A stretch of 64,000 nucleotides of DNA from Croceicoccus marinus (lineage in GTDB: Bacteria > Pseudomonadota > Alphaproteobacteria > Sphingomonadales > Sphingomonadaceae), in assembly GCF_001661675.2 (NCBI RefSeq), contig NZ_CP019602.1, positions 1,389,501-1,453,500 of the forward strand, written 5' to 3'. A program made the translations under genes and the position numbers. Shown piece by piece: positions 33,527 through 43,413 of the stretch. The notes under the pieces are model-generated. The model made no database searches. It was not told the DNA's origin and saw only the letters and a list, made by a program, of their open reading frames with translations. The stretch's first letter is position 1, and every line of letters starts with the position of its first letter.

Positions 33527-34048
33527 ATGCCGCAGCGTCACGCGATCCGCTCTTGCACCGTTCCCGTCCTGCTGCTGGCCCTGCCGGCGTGCTGGGAGGA
33601 ATCCTCGGCCACGCAGGCTTTGCCGGACACGGCTACGTCCGTTTCCGATGACGAGATCTTCGCGGCGGCCGGGTTCACCCGAAGCGGTGGCCACTGGGCC
33701 AAATGCGGCGATCCCGGCACGATCAGCTATCAGGCGGGAGAGATTGCCGATCGCGGCGACTTCAACGGCGATGGACTGCCCGACGCGGTGGTGGTCGAGG
33801 GCGGCACCTATTGCTTTGGCATGACGGGTATGGGGTACACGCTGGTCAGCCGCCAGCCGGGCGGCCAGTGGCGGATCATGGACGAGCGGCCCGGCATCCT
33901 CGAATTCCTGGATACCAGGGGCACGGACGGCTGGCCCGATATCGAAGTGGGCGGACCCGGCTTCTGCTTTCCGGTGATCGGCTGGAACGGCAGCAGTTAC
34001 GAAACGGTCCGCTGGGAATATGAAGGCAAGGCATGCCAGCGCCCTTGA
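33527..34048 (+). CDS. Predicted lipoprotein of unknown function
   Basis: A 173-residue protein starting MPQRHAIRSCTVPVLLLALP with the lipobox LPAC at about residues 18-21. AGGA eight bases upstream favours the ATG at 33527 over the one at 33518. The mature part has one DFNGDGLPDAVVVEGGTYCF segment, an FG-GAP/EF-hand-like calcium-binding motif, and several cysteines that could pair. I do not recognise a family. It lies alone between the motAB-pilZ end and the fliC terminator; any link to flagella is only by position. Confidence 0.65.
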   Translation: MPQRHAIRSCTVPVLLLALPACWEESSATQALPDTATSVSDDEIFAAAGFTRSGGHWAKCGDPGTISYQAGEIADRGDFNGDGLPDAVVVEGGTYCFGMTGMGYTLVSRQPGGQWRIMDERPGILEFLDTRGTDGWPDIEVGGPGFCFPVIGWNGSSYETVRWEYEGKACQRP

Positions 34049-34063
34049 TGACGCCGGCACGCG

Positions 34064-34095
34064 AAAAAGGCCCGGCGGTATGATACCGCCGGGCC
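34064..34095 (-). terminator. Intrinsic terminator of fliC
   Basis: GGCCCGGCGGTAT (34069-34081) and its perfect inverse ATACCGCCGGGCC (34083-34095) form a 13-bp GC-rich stem. Read leftward it is followed by TTTTT (34068-34064), the classical form. It lies 62 bases after the fliC stop codon. On the plus strand no T-run follows, so it serves fliC mainly. Confidence 0.88.
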
Positions 34096-34156
34096 CGAAC
34101 AACCGCCCGCATCGGGGGGAAACTGATGCGGGCGATGGCCCTCTTTCGCTAGCGCC

Positions 34157-35182
34157 TTAGCGCAGCAGCGACATCACGTTCTGCTGGCTCTGGTTCGCCT
34201 GGCTCAGCATCGCGGTCGATGCCTGCGACAGGATCTGCGCCTTGGCGAGCGCGGTCGTTTCGACCGAATAATCGGTGTCCTCGATCCGCGAGCGCGCATC
34301 CGACAGGTTCGTCACGTTGCTGGTCAGGTTGTTGACCGCCGATTCCAGGCGGCTCTGGCCGGCACCCAGCGAGGCGCGGGTGGTCGCCACCCCAGCCAGG
34401 GCGGTATCGATCGAATCGATAGCGGCGGTCGCGCCGGCGGCGGTTGCGATATTGATGCCGCCGGTCACGGTCACATCGCCTTCGGGCAGATAGAACGTGT
34501 CGTCCTGAGCGAGGGTAACGGTGTTGCCGATGTCAGCCGTGGTGACGGCGGCCCCGCCCATGGTGGCGCTGAAGGCGACGTCTTCGGCGGTCACGGTACG
34601 TTCGCTGCCGATCAGTGCGTGGCCGGCGGCAAGTGCCGTGCTGAGGCCGCCCGGGGTGCCCACGCCTGCCGCGCCGCTGACGGGCACCAGGTTGAGCTGG
34701 GTGATCTTGAGGTTCAGCTGATCGGTCGAGTTGGCGCCGACCTGGATCGTGATGTTTTTGTCCGCGGTCGCATCGAACAGCGCGACGCCGTTGAATTCGG
34801 TATCGGCGATGTCGACGAGCTGCTTCTGCAGTTCGGTGACTTCAGCCTGCAGATAGGTGCGGTCCGTATTCTGATAGGTTCCCGACGACGACTGGACCGA
34901 CAGTTCGCGCATCCGCTGGAGGATGTTGTTCACTTCGCTCAGCGAGCCTTCGGCGGTCTGCGCAAGGCTGATGCCGTCGTTGGCGTTGCGGATCGCCTGG
35001 CTCATGCCGCGGATCTGCGAGGTCATGCCGGTCGAGATGGCAAGGCCTGCCGCATCGTCCTTGGCGCTGTTGATGCGCTTGCCGGTCGACAGGCGCTCCA
35101 TCGCGGTGCCCAGCTGGCGATTGGCCGAGATCGAGGCATTCGATGCCTTCATGGCCGAGATATTGGTGTTGATTACGGACAT
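34157..35182 (-). CDS. fliC: Flagellin FliC
   Basis: A 341-residue flagellin. The N-terminal D0/D1 region starts MSVINTNISAMKASNASISA with MERLSTGKRINSAKDDAAGL and ELSVQSSSGTYQNTDRTYLQ. The C-terminal region ends SRIEDTDYSVETTALAKAQI and ILSQASTAMLSQANQSQQNV. The central domain is short (about 110 residues) and rich in Thr, Ala and Gly, with possible sites for modification. CAGGAG upstream sets the ATG at 35182. It reads opposite to its neighbours and has its own putative sigma28 promoter and terminator. Confidence 0.95.
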   Translation of the reverse strand: MSVINTNISAMKASNASISANRQLGTAMERLSTGKRINSAKDDAAGLAISTGMTSQIRGMSQAIRNANDGISLAQTAEGSLSEVNNILQRMRELSVQSSSGTYQNTDRTYLQAEVTELQKQLVDIADTEFNGVALFDATADKNITIQVGANSTDQLNLKITQLNLVPVSGAAGVGTPGGLSTALAAGHALIGSERTVTAEDVAFSATMGGAAVTTADIGNTVTLAQDDTFYLPEGDVTVTGGINIATAAGATAAIDSIDTALAGVATTRASLGAGQSRLESAVNNLTSNVTNLSDARSRIEDTDYSVETTALAKAQILSQASTAMLSQANQSQQNVMSLLR

Positions 35183-35190
35183 AGTGAAAC

Positions 35191-35215
35191 TCCTGGTCTC
35201 TAGACTTCCTGGTCT
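35191..35215 (-). repeat. Direct repeat in the fliC leader overlapping the ribosome-binding site
   Basis: Leftward, AGACCAGGA occurs twice (35215-35207 and 35199-35191). The downstream copy contains the fliC Shine-Dalgarno sequence. The bases between the copies (AGTCTAG) can pair with AGAC of either copy. The stems are only four base pairs, so an RNA switch is speculative. Confidence 0.35.
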
Positions 35216-35270
35216 AAGGTTTTTCCCGGTCGGCCAGGCTTCCAATCGGCCCGGCTGCCACAGGGAAAAG

Positions 35271-35297
35271 CGGACGTTGCAGCGCAAGTTTAAGGGG
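35271..35297 (-). promoter_or_regulatory. Putative sigma28 (FliA) promoter of fliC
   Basis: Leftward CCCTTAA-N16-CCG, matching the flgM site in boxes and spacing and agreeing at 21 of about 26 positions overall. The predicted leader to the fliC ATG is about 80 bases. fliC is the standard FliA target, which supports the reading. Confidence 0.6.
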
Positions 35298-35433
35298 GCT
35301 GGATCGAATTTCCCTCCGATCCGGACGCAATGCTTAACCGCTAGGTAGAAGTCCCTATCCGCATCCCGGAATTCGTTTGCGAACCCCAGCCTAAAAGCGG
35401 CTTCGAACGATGCACATTAAGGGGGGAAACTTG

Positions 35434-36740
<1,307 letters not shown>

Positions 36741-36753
<13 letters not shown>

Positions 36754-37100
36754 GAAGCGCGGGCTCTGCCGTGAGCGTCCAGCAGATCATCGACCTGCGC
36801 AACCAGATCATCAATCGCAGCGATGCGCTGCAGAACATCCATGCGCCCGAAACCGATGCGGCCCGCGCCGCCGGACCCGCACCCAGTTTCGACGCCACGC
36901 TGCAATCGATGCTGGGCAGTGTGAACGCGGCGCAGACCCGTGCGGACGATGTCGGCGCCGCCTATCAACGCGGCGAGGTGACCGACGTGGCACAGGTCAT
37001 GCTGGCCCGCCAGGAAGCCGGCGTCGCGTTCGAGGCGACGCTGCAGGTGCGCAACAAGCTGCTGTCCGCGTACCAGGACATCATGCGGATGGGGGTCTGA
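36741..37100 (+). CDS. fliE: Hook-basal body protein FliE
   Basis: A 119-residue protein, the usual FliE length. The C-terminal segment QVMLARQEAGVAFEATLQVR-NKLLSAYQDIMRMGV is characteristic. FliE links the MS ring to the rod. Its ATG lies inside the last codons of the activator gene (13-base overlap), so both are cotranslated. Confidence 0.92.
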
Positions 37101-37103
37101 TAG

Positions 37104-38795
37104 ATGGCCGATCTGTTACCCGCCGTTCCGCAGCCCCATGGCACGCACGCCGGATTGGGTTCGCGCGCGGTCAGCCTGACCGCTCCGCTGTTCGACCGTT
37201 CGGGCGGACCCGTTCTTACGCGCCTTCGCAGCTTTGCCGCGCAGGAGCCGGTGCAGCGCATGATGCCCGCCTTCATCGCGGTCAGCGCGGTGGGGCTGGC
37301 GGCGCTGGCCTGGGCGCAATTGTCGCCCGCGCCGCAGCGCATGCTCTATTCCGGGCTGGACGATGCGGGCCGGGCCGAGGTGACGCAATTGCTCGACGCG
37401 CAGGGCATCGGCTGGCGCATCGACAACGCGACCGGCGTGCTGACCGTGGACGAGGAGGATTTCTACCGCGCCCGCATGCTGGCCGCGTCGAACACGTCGC
37501 TGGGCACGCCCGACAGCAGTATCGAGATGCTGGACAGCCTGCCCTTGGGCGCGAGCAAGACGATGGAAGGCGAACGGCTGCGCGTAGCGCGCGAGCGCGA
37601 GCTGCAGATGACCATCGCCGAGATCGAGGGCGTGGAAAGCGTGCGCGTGCATCTGGCCGAGGCCGAGAGGTCTGCCTTCGTGCGCGAGAATACGCCGCCT
37701 TCCGCGTCGGTCATGGTGCGCCTGGCGCGCGGGCGGCAGCTGGCGGATTCGCAGGTGCGCGCCATCGTCAACCTGGTCGCGGCTTCGGTGCCGGGCATGT
37801 CGGTCGATGCGGTGCGGGTGGCGGACCAGCAGGGGCGGCTGCTGTCCGACCCGGTGCTGAAAACCGACGACCGGCTCGACCTGCAGGCGCGGATCGAGGA
37901 CAAGCTGCGCACGCAGGTCGCGCATCTCCTCACCCCGATGTTCGGCGAAGGCAATTTCACCAGCGAGATCCAGGCCGAGATCGACATGGACGAGGTAACG
38001 CGGGCGAGCGAAAGCTATGACCGCAACGGCGCGCTGCGCAGCGAGAACGTGGTCAACAGCCAGTCCTCTGCCGCGGGCAATGCGGCGGGCATACCGGGCG
38101 CGCTGTCCAACACCCCTCCCCCCGCGGCCGAGGCGCAGGACCGTGCCCCCGAAGGCGGCGAGGTGACGCAGGGCGGCACCGGCGCGCCGGAAAGCAGCGC
38201 GAGCCGAACCTGGGAGCTGGGACGCGAGGTTTCGGTCGCGAACAGCGCGCCGGGCGGGATCAAGCGCCTGTCGGTGGCGGTCGCGCTCAGCAAGGAAGCT
38301 TTGGGCGAGGCGAGCCCGCAGGAGATCGAGAACATCAAGACGCTGATCGGCTCTGCCGTCGGCGCCAATGCCGAGCGCGGCGACCAGGTCACCGTGATCG
38401 CCCGCAATTTCGAACCTGTCGAAGGCGCCGATGCCGCGTTCTACGAGACTGGGTGGTTCGCGCGGCTGCTCCGCATCGGCGGAGCGATCCTGATCGCGCT
38501 TCTGGTCGTCCTGCTGGGTCTGCGCCCGTTCCTCAAGAGTTTGCGCGAGAGGAAGGAAGCGCAAGTGCCCGCGTTGCAGATCCAGCAGGACACGGGCGGC
38601 CCCGCCCCCGAAGCTGACGGCAAGCTGCTGGCCATCATGGATGCCGCCGCGCGCCGCGACGATCTGAACCGCAAGGTCGGCCTGGCGCGCGAGCTGATCG
38701 AGGAGAAGCCCGACGACGCGCTGGCCGCCCTGCGCGACATGCTGAAGGGCAAGCCGCTGACCCGCGGCGGCGATCCCGTGCCGGAGCCGAGCTGA
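37104..38795 (+). CDS. fliF: Flagellar MS-ring protein FliF
   Basis: A 563-residue FliF. Membrane helices lie at about residues 53-72 (RMMPAFIAVSAVGLAALAWA) and 455-477 (LRIGGAILIALLVVLLGLRP). The periplasmic ring-building motifs include LYSGLDDAGRAEVTQLLDAQ and VRVHLAEAERSAFVRENTPP. The C-terminal cytoplasmic tail binds FliG. It follows fliE by three bases and overlaps fliG by one. Confidence 0.95.
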   Translation: MADLLPAVPQPHGTHAGLGSRAVSLTAPLFDRSGGPVLTRLRSFAAQEPVQRMMPAFIAVSAVGLAALAWAQLSPAPQRMLYSGLDDAGRAEVTQLLDAQGIGWRIDNATGVLTVDEEDFYRARMLAASNTSLGTPDSSIEMLDSLPLGASKTMEGERLRVARERELQMTIAEIEGVESVRVHLAEAERSAFVRENTPPSASVMVRLARGRQLADSQVRAIVNLVAASVPGMSVDAVRVADQQGRLLSDPVLKTDDRLDLQARIEDKLRTQVAHLLTPMFGEGNFTSEIQAEIDMDEVTRASESYDRNGALRSENVVNSQSSAAGNAAGIPGALSNTPPPAAEAQDRAPEGGEVTQGGTGAPESSASRTWELGREVSVANSAPGGIKRLSVAVALSKEALGEASPQEIENIKTLIGSAVGANAERGDQVTVIARNFEPVEGADAAFYETGWFARLLRIGGAILIALLVVLLGLRPFLKSLRERKEAQVPALQIQQDTGGPAPEADGKLLAIMDAAARRDDLNRKVGLARELIEEKPDDALAALRDMLKGKPLTRGGDPVPEPS

Positions 38796-39811
38796 TGAAC
38801 GATCTTGTGACCGCGCCCGCGGCCGATGCGGCCACGCGCGCCGCGCTGATGGTGATGATCCTTGAGGAAGAGCAGGCCGCGAAGCTGCTGGCCCGGCTGG
38901 AGCCCGAGGAACTGCAGGTGCTGGGCAACCGCATGTGCGCGCTGGAACAGGTGGAAGGCGGCGATCTGGACGAGGCGCTGGCCCATTTCATCGACCGCAT
39001 CGGCAGCAGCCAGCTGTCGACCCACGACCAGATCGGCAAGGTGCGCGGCCTGATGACCCGCGCGGTCGGATCGGTGAAGGCCGACAATCTGATGCAGCGC
39101 ATCCGGCCCGAACAGGCGCGCCCTTCCCCGCTGCAGCTGATCCGCTGGCTGATGCCGGAATCGCTGGTGCCGCTGGTGCGCGACGAGCATCCGCAGGCGA
39201 TCGCCGTGCTGCTGGTGCAGCTGGAAGCGCAGATCGCGGCCAAGGTGCTGCACCAGTTGCCCGGCGATGTGCAGGGCGAGGTCGTGCGCCGCGTGGCGAC
39301 ATTGGGCCCCGTGCGCAGCGATGCGCTGGCGATTCTGGAAGAAGTGCTGGAACGCCGCATCGCCGAACATCATGGACAGGCGGTGCTGAAGATTGGAGGA
39401 CCGCGCGAGGCGGCCGAGATCATCAACAATTCCGACAAGGCGGCAGAGCGCCGCATCATGCCGGTGATCCAGGAATTCGATGCCGAACTTGCCCGCAAGG
39501 TCGAGGACGAGATGTTCACCTTCGACGACCTGCTCAAGCTGGACCGCCAGAACATGGGCACGCTGCTGCGCGAGATCGAAAGCGAGGTGCTGGTGATCGC
39601 TCTGAAGGCGCTGCAGGACGACGATCTGAAAGTGTTCTTCGCCGCCATGTCCGAACGCGCCGCCGAGGGGCTGCGCGACGAGATGGAGGAGCGCGGACGC
39701 GTGCGGCTTGCCGATGTCGATACCGCGCGGCGCGAGATGATCGCGATCGCGCGCCGCCTTTCGGAAGCGGGCACGATCAGCTTCGGATCGGGCGACGATG
39801 ATTTCGTCTGA
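38795..39811 (+). CDS. fliG: Rotor/switch protein FliG
   Basis: A 338-residue FliG. The middle domain includes EHPQAIAVLLVQLEAQIAAK, and the C-terminal torque domain includes FTFDDLLKLDRQNMGTLLRE-IESEVLVIALKAL with the charged helix (Asp, Asp, Lys, Arg, Glu) that meets MotA. Length and domain order are standard. Its end overlaps fliH by 14 bases. Confidence 0.95.
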   Translation: MNDLVTAPAADAATRAALMVMILEEEQAAKLLARLEPEELQVLGNRMCALEQVEGGDLDEALAHFIDRIGSSQLSTHDQIGKVRGLMTRAVGSVKADNLMQRIRPEQARPSPLQLIRWLMPESLVPLVRDEHPQAIAVLLVQLEAQIAAKVLHQLPGDVQGEVVRRVATLGPVRSDALAILEEVLERRIAEHHGQAVLKIGGPREAAEIINNSDKAAERRIMPVIQEFDAELARKVEDEMFTFDDLLKLDRQNMGTLLREIESEVLVIALKALQDDDLKVFFAAMSERAAEGLRDEMEERGRVRLADVDTARREMIAIARRLSEAGTISFGSGDDDFV

Positions 39812-40412
39812 GGGGTCGCTTTCGCAGGGGCCGCGACTGGCGCGGCTAGATACGCTGGCGGGCAGCGGCGGTTTTCGCGCCGATCCCCGCTATGGCGGCC
39901 CGCCGCCCCGCCCCGACCCGCGCGACGAGGAGCTGGCCCAGCGCCAGCGGATCGAAAGCGAGGCCTTTGCCCGCGGGTTCGAGGAAGGGCGCGCCGCGGC
40001 CATGGCGGAAGCCGGGGAACGCGGTGCCCGCGAGGATGCGGCGCGCGAGCGGTTGGGCAATGCGCTGGCCCGCATCGGTAGCGAGGATATTGAGCGTCTG
40101 TCAGAACGCTTGCGCGACATCGCGCTGGCGGTGTGCAGCGACATGCTGGCTCCGCTGGCACTGGATGCGAAGGCGCTGAACCGCCGGATCGCCGCATGCC
40201 TGGCTCTGTTGGGCCATGCGGAGAAGCGCGTGCTGCATCTGCATCCGGACGACATCGGGTTTCTGGACAATGATCTGCGCGGCGGCCTGGACATCGCCCC
40301 GGATCCGGCGCTGGAACGCGGTGCAATCCGCGTCGAGACTGCCGAGGGCGGGATCGAGGATGGCCCCGCCAGCTGGCGCATGGCCATCGCGGAAGCATTG
40401 CGGTCATGCTGA
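39798..40412 (+). CDS. fliH: Flagellar export ATPase regulator FliH
   Basis: A 204-residue protein with a Pro/Arg-rich N-terminus, a long helix (LAQRQRIESEAFARGFEEGR-AAAMAEAGE) and a compact C-terminal domain (RVLHLHPDDIGFLDNDLRGG). This is the FliH architecture. It regulates FliI at the export gate. It overlaps fliG by 14 and fliI by 7 bases. Confidence 0.85.
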   Translation: MISSEGSLSQGPRLARLDTLAGSGGFRADPRYGGPPPRPDPRDEELAQRQRIESEAFARGFEEGRAAAMAEAGERGAREDAARERLGNALARIGSEDIERLSERLRDIALAVCSDMLAPLALDAKALNRRIAACLALLGHAEKRVLHLHPDDIGFLDNDLRGGLDIAPDPALERGAIRVETAEGGIEDGPASWRMAIAEALRSC

Positions 40413-41734
40413 ACCTTGCCGCGCTTGCACCCGATGTGCCGTTCCTGACGCCGGGCCCCGTTTCGTTCGGTTTCGTGGCGGCCTGCGACAACGGGCTGCT
40501 GGAAGTCACCGGCCTGTCGCTTCCGATCGGCAGCCTGTGCCGCATCGAACAGGACCACGGACAGGACATGGCCGCCGAGGTCATCGGTTTTCGCAATGGC
40601 CGCACGCTGATGATGATGCTGGGCGACAGCGCGCTGCTGTGCCCCGGGTCGCGCGTCTATCCCGAGGGGCGGCCCGGCATGGTGCCGGTGGGCGAGGCCT
40701 TTCTGGGCCGCGCGGTCGATGGCGAGGGACTGCCCATCGATGGCGGGCCGCTAATAAGGACGCGCGAATACTGGCCATCGGGCGGCAGGCGCAGCGGGGC
40801 ACTGGAACGCAGCCCGGTCATGCAGCCGTTCGATTGCGGGGTGCGCGCCATCAATGCGCTGGCCACCATGGGACAGGGCCAGCGGATCGGCATCATGGCC
40901 GGATCGGGCGTGGGCAAGTCGGTGCTGATCGACATGATCGCCCATGGGGCGGACGCCGATATCGTGATCTTCGCCCTGATCGGCGAGCGTGCGCGCGAGG
41001 TTTCGGGCTTTGTCCAGCGGCACATGGACGGCGAAAGGCGCCAGCGTTCGATCACCGTCGCCGTGCCCGCCGACCATGCGCCGAACCTGCGGCTGCGCGC
41101 GGCGCAGCTGGCGGTGTGCCAGGCCGAATATTTCCGCGCGCAGGGCAAAAGCGTGCTGCTGATCATGGACAGCCTGACCCGCGTCGCCCACGCCGCTCGC
41201 GAGATCGGCCTGCTGCTGGGCGAGCCGGGATCGGCGCGCGGCTATCCGCCGTCGGCGCTGGCGACCATCAACCGGCTGGTCGAACGCGCGGGCAATAGCG
41301 CGGCGAGCGGCGGATCCGTCACCGGCATCTATACCGTGCTGGCCGACGGCGACGACGAGAATGATCCGGTGGTCGATACCGCCCGCGCGATCCTGGACGG
41401 GCATATCGTGCTGTCGCGCGCCATCGCGCAGCGCGGGCAATATCCCGCCATCGACGTAGGCGCTTCGCTGAGCCGGGTGATGAGCGATGTGGCAAGCCGC
41501 GACCACCGCGCCGATGCGACGGTCTTGCGGGCGCTGTGCGCCAGTTACGAGGCGAACCGAGACCTGGTGCTGATGGGCGCCTATCGCGCCGGGGCCGATG
41601 CGCAGATCGACCGCGCGATGGCAATGCAAAGCGCGATCCGGGACTTTCTGGCGCAGGCGGTGGACGATCGCTGCACGCTGGGGGACAGCGTGGCCGGGCT
41701 GCATGCGCTGTTGGCCGCGCCTTCCGCGCCGTGA
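40406..41734 (+). CDS. fliI: Flagellar export ATPase FliI
   Basis: A 442-residue F1-beta-like ATPase. Walker A is GIMAGSGVGKSVLIDMIAHG, Walker B is SVLLIMDSLTRVAHAAREIG, and the family block GEPGSARGYPPSALATINRL follows. It powers export of rod, hook and filament subunits together with FliH and FliJ. Length and order are standard, and its stop overlaps the fliJ GTG. Confidence 0.95.
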   Translation: MLNLAALAPDVPFLTPGPVSFGFVAACDNGLLEVTGLSLPIGSLCRIEQDHGQDMAAEVIGFRNGRTLMMMLGDSALLCPGSRVYPEGRPGMVPVGEAFLGRAVDGEGLPIDGGPLIRTREYWPSGGRRSGALERSPVMQPFDCGVRAINALATMGQGQRIGIMAGSGVGKSVLIDMIAHGADADIVIFALIGERAREVSGFVQRHMDGERRQRSITVAVPADHAPNLRLRAAQLAVCQAEYFRAQGKSVLLIMDSLTRVAHAAREIGLLLGEPGSARGYPPSALATINRLVERAGNSAASGGSVTGIYTVLADGDDENDPVVDTARAILDGHIVLSRAIAQRGQYPAIDVGASLSRVMSDVASRDHRADATVLRALCASYEANRDLVLMGAYRAGADAQIDRAMAMQSAIRDFLAQAVDDRCTLGDSVAGLHALLAAPSAP

Positions 41735-42147
41735 AACCCGACAAGGTGGCCCTGCAGCGCCTGCGCCGACTGGAACGCGTGCGCGAGGTTGCGAAGCAGA
41801 CCGCCGCGATGCAGGCGGCGCAGGCGGAGGGGACGCTGGGCCAGTTGACCCGGCTGCGCGACCGCACCCGCGCAATGGCCGCATCCTATAGCCCCGCCCC
41901 GCAGATGGAGGGCGGCGATCTGCGGCGCATGCAGGCATTCGTCGAGGGGATCGGCAGGCTGACCGGCCAGACCGAGCAGGACATCGGCGTCGCAAGGTCG
42001 CGCGCCGACGCGCTGCGCGGCGATCTGGCGGTGGCGGAAAGGCGGCTGACCATGGCGAGCGAGCGTGCCGCCGCCTGCCGCAAGGCGCTGCTCCAGGAAA
42101 AACCGGCGGACGCGCCCGCCCGCCGGAGAAATTGGCACGATACTTGA
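41731..42147 (+). CDS. fliJ: Flagellar export protein FliJ
   Basis: A 138-residue, almost wholly helical protein (VALQRLRRLERVREVAKQTA, then long Arg/Ala/Glu/Leu-rich heptads). It begins with a GTG overlapping the fliI stop (GTGA), the usual fliI-fliJ coupling. FliJ is poorly conserved, so assignment rests on its coiled-coil nature, length and position. Confidence 0.8.
   Translation: MKPDKVALQRLRRLERVREVAKQTAAMQAAQAEGTLGQLTRLRDRTRAMAASYSPAPQMEGGDLRRMQAFVEGIGRLTGQTEQDIGVARSRADALRGDLAVAERRLTMASERAAACRKALLQEKPADAPARRRNWHDT
42133..42147 (+). promoter_or_regulatory. Possible sigma54 promoter of fliK operon
   Basis: TGGCACG-ATAC-TTGA. The -24 box is identical to the three strong sites in this window, but the -12 box has GA instead of GC. 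It lies over the last codons of fliJ, 40 bases before the fliK ATG, and would serve fliKLMNOPQR-flhB. Confidence 0.5.
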
Positions 42148-42187
42148 AAGGTATCGGGGGAACTGAAGCCTTAGCGGATCCCGTGCC

Positions 42188-43372
42188 ATGAATGCCCTGC
42201 CCCTGTTTACGCTTGTTTCGCCGAAGCTCGCCGGTCCGGCTGGCGATGGCACTGTGCCGGCCGCAGCCATCATGGCCGGGGAAGCACAGGCGGAAGGCAG
42301 CGAAACCGCCGAGTTCTCCGCGCTTTTGGGCATTCCGGTCGTGCCGCCGATGATTGCGCTGCCCGCGGCGGATGGTGGGGCGCCGAAAGCGACAGAGCAG
42401 GTTGCCGGGACCGGCAAGAATTTGCCGGCCGTCTTGCCGGTGCTGCCGGAAGCCGCGGCGAAGGGCGATGCAGCCCTTGCTGGCGCCGCGAAGGCGGTTC
42501 GGGCGGTGATGGCCCTAAATATCGATGTGATGCCCGAAAAGCTGACCGCCATCGTTACCCCGTCAAAGCCTGCGGCGGAAACTGCGGACAGGATGCTGCC
42601 GCTCGATCCTGCTGCGCCGCCGCCTGCCGCGCTTTTGCCGGTGCTGCGGATGGCCGCCTTGAAGCAGGGTGCAATCGAACCCGCGGCGCTGCAGGCCATG
42701 CCGATTACCGTCGCCGTCGAGGCTGAACCCGAAGCCAGGCCCGAAGCGAACCCTGCCGCCCCTGTCGATGCACATCGGGCCGAGGCGGCACCGGCCGCGC
42801 GGATCATGCTGGCGCAGAACGGGGCGGAGATGCAGGTGCAATTCCTCGCGCCGCCCAGCCTTGACGCAAGGGTGTCCGCCGCCCCCGCCCCCGCCGCTGC
42901 GCCTGCCGACAGGATCGACGCGTTCCAGGGTTCGCAGCGGCTGGAGGAGCTGGTCCAGGCCATCGCCCATGCGCGCGAAAGCGGCACCGCGCAGCCTGTG
43001 CGCGCCACGCTCTCGCACGCAGAGTTCGGCATGCTGGCGCTGAAGCTGACGCGCGAGGATGGCGGCGTTACCGCCCAGATCGCCAGCGGCGATGCGTCAT
43101 TCGCGCCTGCCGCCCATGCCGCCATCCGGGCCGCGGCGGAAGCGGGGCTGGGACAGCGCGGCGACGAACAGGCCCGGCACCACGGCGCCCAGCCCGAACA
43201 GGCGCAGGCGCAGCCCGGCAATTCGCCCCACGCACAGTCCGGCAGCCAGCAGGGCTTTGCCGCGAACCGGCAGCAGTCCCGCGCCGACGCGCAATCCGAT
43301 CCGGGCCCGCAGGCCGAAGATTACAGCGATCAGGATCGTCCCCAAGGCCATTCCGCCGGCCTCTACGCCTGA
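42188..43372 (+). CDS. fliK: Flagellar hook-length control protein FliK
   Basis: A 394-residue Ala/Pro/Gln-rich protein. The C-terminal part (residues about 240-320) includes QPVRATLSHAEFGMLALKLT-REDGGVTAQIASGDASFAPA, the FliK_C pattern with the L-P-x-xLG-like strand order changed. The tail is rich in Gln, Ser and His. FliK measures hook length and switches export specificity. The assignment rests on the C-terminal core and the position between fliJ and fliL. Confidence 0.82.
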   Translation: MNALPLFTLVSPKLAGPAGDGTVPAAAIMAGEAQAEGSETAEFSALLGIPVVPPMIALPAADGGAPKATEQVAGTGKNLPAVLPVLPEAAAKGDAALAGAAKAVRAVMALNIDVMPEKLTAIVTPSKPAAETADRMLPLDPAAPPPAALLPVLRMAALKQGAIEPAALQAMPITVAVEAEPEARPEANPAAPVDAHRAEAAPAARIMLAQNGAEMQVQFLAPPSLDARVSAAPAPAAAPADRIDAFQGSQRLEELVQAIAHARESGTAQPVRATLSHAEFGMLALKLTREDGGVTAQIASGDASFAPAAHAAIRAAAEAGLGQRGDEQARHHGAQPEQAQAQPGNSPHAQSGSQQGFAANRQQSRADAQSDPGPQAEDYSDQDRPQGHSAGLYA

Positions 43373-43413
43373 TCGAAAACCCATTTTCCACCTTTCCAGA
43401 GAGTCGAACCGAC

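Noticed and set aside
35183..35400. Search for a sigma54 promoter upstream of fliC
   Set aside because: TGGCAG at about 35262-35257 (minus) has no TTGC box at the required distance; the CTTAA-N16-CCG motif fits better.
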